Assembly (NCBI GenBank): GCA_947176915.1
Contig: CAMWSM010000022.1
Location: forward strand, 1 to 36,753
Reading direction: 5' to 3'
From: an uncultured Porphyromonadaceae bacterium
GTDB taxonomy: Bacteria; Bacteroidota; Bacteroidia; Bacteroidales; Muribaculaceae
DNA: 36,753 nucleotides
Below are positions 33,110 to 36,753 of this stretch, piece by piece. Below the pieces are notes generated by a model that did not search any database, was not told the origin of the DNA, and saw only the letters and a list, made by a program, of their open reading frames with translations. Each line of letters opens with the position of its first letter. The stretch's first letter is position 1. Made by a program: the position numbers and the translations under genes.

Positions 33110-34471
33110 ATGAAAGTATTGAAATTTGGGGGCACATCTGTAGGCACTGTGGAGAGCCTGGCAAATGTGAAACAAATTGTCGAGGCAATCCCCGAAAGTG
33201 CCATAATAGTTGTTTCGGCGCTCGGAGGAATCACTGACCGTCTTATCAACACAGCACGCCTGGCGGCAGCCGATGATGCAGCCTACCGGGAAGAGATGGA
33301 GGCTATTTCCTCCCGGCATTTCAATGTCATCTCAGGGATAGTGGCTGAAAATCGCCGTGCTGAGGTGATATCAAAAGTAGCCCATCTGCTGAATGATCTG
33401 AAAAGGATTTTTGAAGGCATCAGCCTTATCCGCCATCTTCCCTCTCAGACTCTCGACCTTGTCGTAAGTTTCGGAGAGAGGATGTCGTCAGTGATCGTTG
33501 CAGGTATGATTGAAGATTCCACTCTCTTCAATTCTCTCGACTTTATAAAAACGGAGGAATGGTTCGGGAAAAATATTGCCGATCAGCAACTCACCTCCTC
33601 TTTGATAAGGGATGCTTTTTCAGGATCTTTCAATAAGGCGATAGTGCCGGGGTTTATCTCAACTGATCGCAATAATGGCACTATCACTAATCTCGGACGT
33701 GGGGGAAGCGACTTCACGGCTGCCCTTATAGCGGCTGCCTTGGATGCGGAATTGCTCGAAATATGGACCGACGTCGACGGTTTTATGACGGCAGATCCCC
33801 GCCTTATTCCGAATGCCACTGTAGTAGACATGATGTCTTTTGTGGAAAGCATGGAACTATGCACATACGGCGCAAAGGTGATTTATCCTCCGACCATCTA
33901 TCCCGTCTTTCACAAGAACATACCCATAAAGATTCTCAATACTTTTCATCCCTCCGCTCCCGGCACTCTCATCACAGATTCCGCTAATGAGAATGAGTTC
34001 TCAATCAAGGGTGTTTCCATTTTGCGCGGCACTTCATTGTTCACCATAGCTCAAGGGAGTCTGGAGAATATGCCGGAGATCGAATCGCGCACTTTTAATT
34101 CTCTCTCCCGACGGGGCATAAAGGTCTATCCCGTTGCATCCCCTGAAAGAGGAGGAATTAATTTTGCTGTTCCTGCCGATGACAGGCATATTGCTCTAAA
34201 CGTGATATTATCCGAATTTGCTCCGGATCTACAGGCTACGCCATCGCTTCAGCCTGTAGTGGAAGATAATCTTTCAACCTTGGCTGTTGTAGGAAGCGGT
34301 CTTAAAAGTCAGCCTCGTCTTGGAGCGAGAATACGCCATTCTATGATGAGAGCAGGGATTTCCGTAAAAGCCTTTTCGGAAGGAACCTCCGACTCTACTC
34401 TTTCGTTCATGATTGATTGCGGGGCTGCTAATGATGCGTTGCGGATAGTGCATGAACTCGTAGTGGAGTGA
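33110..34471 (+). CDS. lysC: Aspartate kinase
   Basis: Aspartate kinase phosphorylates aspartate, the first step to lysine, threonine, methionine and diaminopimelate for the cell wall. The 453-residue protein begins with the catalytic motif KVLKFGGTSVG and has LVVSFGERMSSVIVA, RGGSDFTAALIAAALDAE and IWTDVDGFMTADPR, then MSFVESMELCTYGAKVIYPP. The C-terminal part (about 300 on) holds two ACT domains for feedback control. It is monofunctional, with no fused homoserine dehydrogenase or DAP decarboxylase. It probably shares a transcript with the GNAT gene. Confidence 0.93.
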   Translation: MKVLKFGGTSVGTVESLANVKQIVEAIPESAIIVVSALGGITDRLINTARLAAADDAAYREEMEAISSRHFNVISGIVAENRRAEVISKVAHLLNDLKRIFEGISLIRHLPSQTLDLVVSFGERMSSVIVAGMIEDSTLFNSLDFIKTEEWFGKNIADQQLTSSLIRDAFSGSFNKAIVPGFISTDRNNGTITNLGRGGSDFTAALIAAALDAELLEIWTDVDGFMTADPRLIPNATVVDMMSFVESMELCTYGAKVIYPPTIYPVFHKNIPIKILNTFHPSAPGTLITDSANENEFSIKGVSILRGTSLFTIAQGSLENMPEIESRTFNSLSRRGIKVYPVASPERGGINFAVPADDRHIALNVILSEFAPDLQATPSLQPVVEDNLSTLAVVGSGLKSQPRLGARIRHSMMRAGISVKAFSEGTSDSTLSFMIDCGAANDALRIVHELVVE

Positions 34472-34474
34472 ACC

Positions 34475-34497
34475 ATTAAGGCAATTTAAGCCTTAAT
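34475..34497. other. Hairpin after the aspartate kinase gene
   Basis: ATTAAGGC (34475-34482) and GCCTTAAT (34490-34497) form an 8-bp stem with a 7-nt loop right after the stop codon. There is no T-run, so it may be a weak or Rho-assisted end, or an RNA-stabilising 3' structure. Confidence 0.4.
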
Positions 34498-34571
34498 AAT
34501 AAAAGGAGTGAGGATTTTATCCCTCCGGCAAACCGATAGAAACAGTTATCGTAAACTTTTCTACGATTGTT

Positions 34572-34603
34572 TTTGTCGGTTTTTTTATATTTTATTAACT
34601 TTG
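34572..34603 (+). promoter_or_regulatory. Consensus promoter of engB, placed for a leaderless mRNA
   Basis: TTTG (34572-34575), 20 bp, TAACTTTG (34596-34603). This is a full match to the Bacteroidetes consensus. The ATG at 34610 starts 6 bases after the -7 box, close to or at the expected transcription start. Confidence 0.75.
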
Positions 34604-34609
34604 CAGATT

Positions 34610-35251
34610 ATGGAAATAAAGAAATCCAACTACGAAATAAGCAGCGCTAAAGTGGAACAATGTCCCGTTACAGATGTGCCGGAATATGCTTTCATCGGAC
34701 GTTCAAATGTAGGGAAGTCATCCCTTATAAATATGCTCACCAAGCACAAAGGCTTGGCTAAAACCTCGCAAAAACCGGGAAAGACTCTTCTCATAAATCA
34801 TTTCAAGATAAACGACGGCGCATTTTATATCGTAGACCTTCCGGGCTATGGTTATGCAGCCCGAGGTAAGGAGCAAAGAGAGGACTTCCGCCGAATGATT
34901 GAGAATTATATTCTTGACCGGAGACAGATGACTCTTCTTTTTGTACTTATTGATATCCGCCATGAACCTCAAAAAATCGATCTCGAATTTTTGAACTGGC
35001 TGGGTGAACATGGTGTTCCTTTCGCCATCGTCTTTACTAAGGCAGACAAATTGGGTCCGAATGCCGGAAAAGCAAAGGTGGAGGAATACAAAAAGGAGTT
35101 ATTGAAAAATTGGGAAAGCCTTCCCCCTATTTTCATTACTTCTTCCGAGAAATCTTCCGGAAGGGAGGAGATTCTCGATTACATAGAGAGTATTAACAGA
35201 GAAATTGAGGAAAATAGCCGATCATCGGAAGAAACGTCTTCCGAAAATTGA
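34610..35251 (+). CDS. engB: Ribosome-biogenesis GTPase EngB (YsxC/YihA)
   Basis: EngB is a small GTPase needed to finish the large ribosomal subunit. I start at 34610 (213 residues): the frame extends back to 34508, but that part overlaps the promoter. GTPase motifs are G1 [15 protein letters not shown] (29-43), G2 [13 protein letters not shown]3 DLPGYGYA (76-83) and G4 FTKADKLG (142-149). G5 is near the [10 protein letters not shown] segment. The C-terminal tail is rich in Glu and Ser. The last bases overlap a possible TTG start of the GtrA gene. Confidence 0.93.
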   Translation: MEIKKSNYEISSAKVEQCPVTDVPEYAFIGRSNVGKSSLINMLTKHKGLAKTSQKPGKTLLINHFKINDGAFYIVDLPGYGYAARGKEQREDFRRMIENYILDRRQMTLLFVLIDIRHEPQKIDLEFLNWLGEHGVPFAIVFTKADKLGPNAGKAKVEEYKKELLKNWESLPPIFITSSEKSSGREEILDYIESINREIEENSRSSEETSSEN

Positions 35252-35268
35252 GTGATAGTTTCTCAGTG

Positions 35269-35766
35269 ATGAAGTCAGGATTTATGAAGATTAAGGAAAT
35301 TATTAATGGCACAGGGCGTTTTTCCGAAATTGTGCGCTTCGGGATGGTAGGAGGTATTGCGACAGTCTTGCAATACGGATTCTATGTAATCTTTGTCCAC
35401 GCCGTGTTCGGCGGACGCAGGGCGGTAGTAGCCTCCATCATCAGTTATGTCCTGAGCTTCATCGCAAATTTCTTCCTTTCCAGTTATTTCACATTCCACA
35501 CACGTCCGAATGCGAAGAAAGGAATCGGATTCACTCTCAGCCATCTCGTCAATATGGGGCTCCAGACCGGACTCGTGGCGATTTTCAAAGAGATCATCGG
35601 GCCTACATTAGCCCTTCTTCCGGCCATGGGAATATGTATTCCGGTCAACTATTTCCTCGTGAGGTTTGCCTTCACAAGTAAATTCTTCGGAGCAAAGAAG
35701 ACGGCGGACAACGAAGCCGACCCCTCTCCTACTCTTCTTCAAGATGAGGAATCTATTTTTGAATAA
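35269..35766 (+). CDS. GtrA-family membrane protein
   Basis: A four-helix membrane protein of the GtrA type: EIVRFGMVGGIATVLQYGFY, VASIISYVLSFIANFFLSSY, then FTLSHLVNMGLQTGLVAIFK and MGICIPVNYFLVRFAF. GtrA proteins are thought to help move polyprenyl-linked sugars across the inner membrane for O-antigen or teichoic acid decoration. The start is uncertain. ATG at 35269 is used here; ATG at 35284 and a TTG at 35248 that overlaps the engB stop are alternatives. The short acidic tail has no known role. No glycosyltransferase is adjacent, so the sugar partner is unknown. Confidence 0.8.
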   Translation: MKSGFMKIKEIINGTGRFSEIVRFGMVGGIATVLQYGFYVIFVHAVFGGRRAVVASIISYVLSFIANFFLSSYFTFHTRPNAKKGIGFTLSHLVNMGLQTGLVAIFKEIIGPTLALLPAMGICIPVNYFLVRFAFTSKFFGAKKTADNEADPSPTLLQDEESIFE

Positions 35767-35797
35767 AAAATTTCTTTAAATATATTCAATCAGAAAA

Positions 35798-36244
35798 ATG
35801 ACAAGAATTGCAATGGCTGCCGATCATGCAGCTTTTCAACTGAAAGAAACTGTCAAATCCTATCTTCTTGAAAAGGGTTTTGAAATAAAAGATTTCGGGA
35901 CATATTCAACAGAATCCTGCGATTATCCCGATTTCGCCCACCCTGCTGCCGAGGCAGTTGAGAAAGGGGAATGCCTTTTCGGGATTGGAATGTGCGGTTC
36001 CGGCAACGGAATGCAAATGTCGCTCAACAAACATCAGGGCATAAGGGCAGCCCTTTGCTGGCTTCCTGAATTAGGGGCCCTCGCGCGCCAACATAATGAC
36101 GCTAATTTCCTCGTTTTACCCGCACGCTTCATAACTGAAGAGGAGGCGAAGAAAATTGTGGATGCCTACATCTGTGCATCTTTCGAAGGGGGAAGACATA
36201 ATCGCAGAGTGGCAAAAATTCCTGTCGAAGGAGAGGTGATGTAA
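35798..36244 (+). CDS. rpiB: Ribose-5-phosphate isomerase B
   Basis: RpiB interconverts ribose 5-phosphate and ribulose 5-phosphate in the pentose phosphate pathway. The 148-residue protein has MAADHAAFQLKE (active-site Asp9 and His10), the sugar-binding loop GIGMCGSGNGMQMSLNK with catalytic Cys66, and ARQHNDANFLVLPAR near residues 98-112. All match the RpiB/LacAB family, and the cysteine favours RpiB over LacA. It is followed closely by folB. Confidence 0.93.
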   Translation: MTRIAMAADHAAFQLKETVKSYLLEKGFEIKDFGTYSTESCDYPDFAHPAAEAVEKGECLFGIGMCGSGNGMQMSLNKHQGIRAALCWLPELGALARQHNDANFLVLPARFITEEEAKKIVDAYICASFEGGRHNRRVAKIPVEGEVM

Positions 36245-36261
36245 ATTTGCGGATTTACAAA

Positions 36262-36615
36262 ATGTATTTTGAAATAGCCCTAAATAACCTTAGATTTCAT
36301 TCCTTTCATGGCGTCTTCCCTCAGGAAACCAAAGTTGGGAATGAATTTATTGTCAATCTCATTGTCCGGGTTCCCCCTTCCGACGCCATGATTAACGATC
36401 TGCCTGAAGGCACCGTTTCATACGCCGACCTCTACGCAGTTGTTGAGGAGGAGATGAAAAAACCGGGCAAATTGCTTGAAAGTGTAGCGGAAAGGATACG
36501 TGCAAGTCTTCTCGATAAATTTCCCCAAATTGAATCCGGACAGGTATCTATTTGCAAATCAACTCCTCCCATAGCCAATATATCAGGAAGCGCTACTGTT
36601 TGTTTATTTTTTTGA
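36262..36615 (+). CDS. folB: Dihydroneopterin aldolase
   Basis: FolB splits 7,8-dihydroneopterin to hydroxymethyl-dihydropterin, the substrate of FolK. I use the ATG at 36262 (117 residues); the in-frame TTG at 36247 is less likely. Motifs are FHSFHGVFPQETKVGNEFIV with the family HG and Glu22, TVSYADLYAVVEEEM, LLESVAERIR, and SICKSTPPI with the conserved lysine. This fits a normal full-length aldolase of about 120 residues. It lies 17 bp after rpiB. Confidence 0.92.
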   Translation: MYFEIALNNLRFHSFHGVFPQETKVGNEFIVNLIVRVPPSDAMINDLPEGTVSYADLYAVVEEEMKKPGKLLESVAERIRASLLDKFPQIESGQVSICKSTPPIANISGSATVCLFF

Positions 36616-36634
36616 AAAAATAGATTGGGAATAA

Positions 36635-36665
36635 TTGCTTATTTCAAAAAAATATAGTAACTTTG
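36635..36665 (+). promoter_or_regulatory. Promoter of the tRNA-Arg gene
   Basis: TTGC (36635-36638), 19 bp, TAACTTTG (36658-36665). The start of the tRNA lies about 34 bases after the -7 box. Confidence 0.6.
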
Positions 36666-36698
36666 CACTCGCAATTCGGAAACGAATAAATGCAAAAG

Positions 36699-36753
36699 GG
36701 TTCGTTAGCTCAACTGAATAGAGCATCTGACTACGGATCAGAAGGTTGCAGGT
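36699..36753 (+). tRNA. tRNA-Arg(ACG), 3' end outside the window
   Basis: From G1 at 36699, the acceptor strand GGTTCGT is followed by TA at positions 8 and 9, a GCTC/GAGC D arm, and an anticodon arm TCTGA-CTACGGA-TCAGA with anticodon ACG. The variable loop and the first strand of the T arm follow. The window stops at the T loop, so the T arm and acceptor pairing cannot be checked. The anticodon reads CGN arginine codons after the usual A34 to inosine change. Confidence 0.9.

Noticed and set aside
34508..34609. Longer N-terminus for EngB
   Set aside because: The extra 34 residues cover a consensus promoter and do not resemble EngB; the family start matches 34610.

Overview
This 36.75 kb window comes from a Bacteroidales chromosome, most likely a Muribaculaceae-like gut bacterium. 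The lineage rests on four things. Bacteroidetes-type promoters (TTTG or TTGG, 19-21 bp, TAnnTTTG) precede many genes. Shine-Dalgarno sequences are mostly absent. A giant SprA/Sov secretion protein sits directly behind ruvA. The Tgt and HPPK proteins are of the kind I recall from Bacteroidetes. The species cannot be named from sequence alone.

Region 1 (1 to about 2950) is visibly more AT-rich than the rest and looks like the right end of an integrated mobile element. All its genes are on the minus strand: a tyrosine recombinase, three small unrecognised proteins and one gene cut by the window edge. The recombinase has an in-frame UGA where the conserved Gly of the Gly-His motif should be, just before the catalytic Tyr, so as it stands it is probably dead. 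Positions 2950-3530 hold no convincing gene but do hold strong hairpins and a UUCG-capped terminator, possibly ending a small RNA.

Region 2 (3535-8345) is a plus-strand operon: a B3/B4-domain protein, an unknown acidic protein, tgt (queuosine) and an LptG/LptF-like permease. It ends in a nested palindromic repeat and a terminator. Region 3 (8361-13118, minus) holds folK, a membrane metallophosphoesterase, a PlsC-like acyltransferase, an RluD-type pseudouridine synthase and a PASTA-domain membrane protein. Region 4 (13181-17456, plus) holds bamD and an omega-like RNA polymerase subunit, then a tightly packed set: an ATP-grasp-like protein, a DUF2520-type Rossmann protein, a KdsC-like phosphatase and Maf.

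Region 5 (17487-22780) holds a ROK sugar kinase (minus), a glyoxalase-family protein, clpB, an unusual intergenic array of repeated hairpins (about 21.92-22.19 kb) and a thioredoxin-fold protein without its catalytic cysteines. Region 6 (22787-31848, minus) holds ruvA, sprA (2486 residues) and two tandem crcB fluoride-channel genes. Region 7 (31864-36753, plus) holds recR, a GNAT acetyltransferase, aspartate kinase, engB, a GtrA protein, rpiB, folB and the start of a tRNA-Arg(ACG).

Most of the window is housekeeping. The observations most worth a second look are the repeated hairpin array after clpB, the nested palindrome after the LptG-like gene, the UGA-interrupted integrase, predicted leaderless recR and engB mRNAs, and the Tgt without zinc-binding cysteines.
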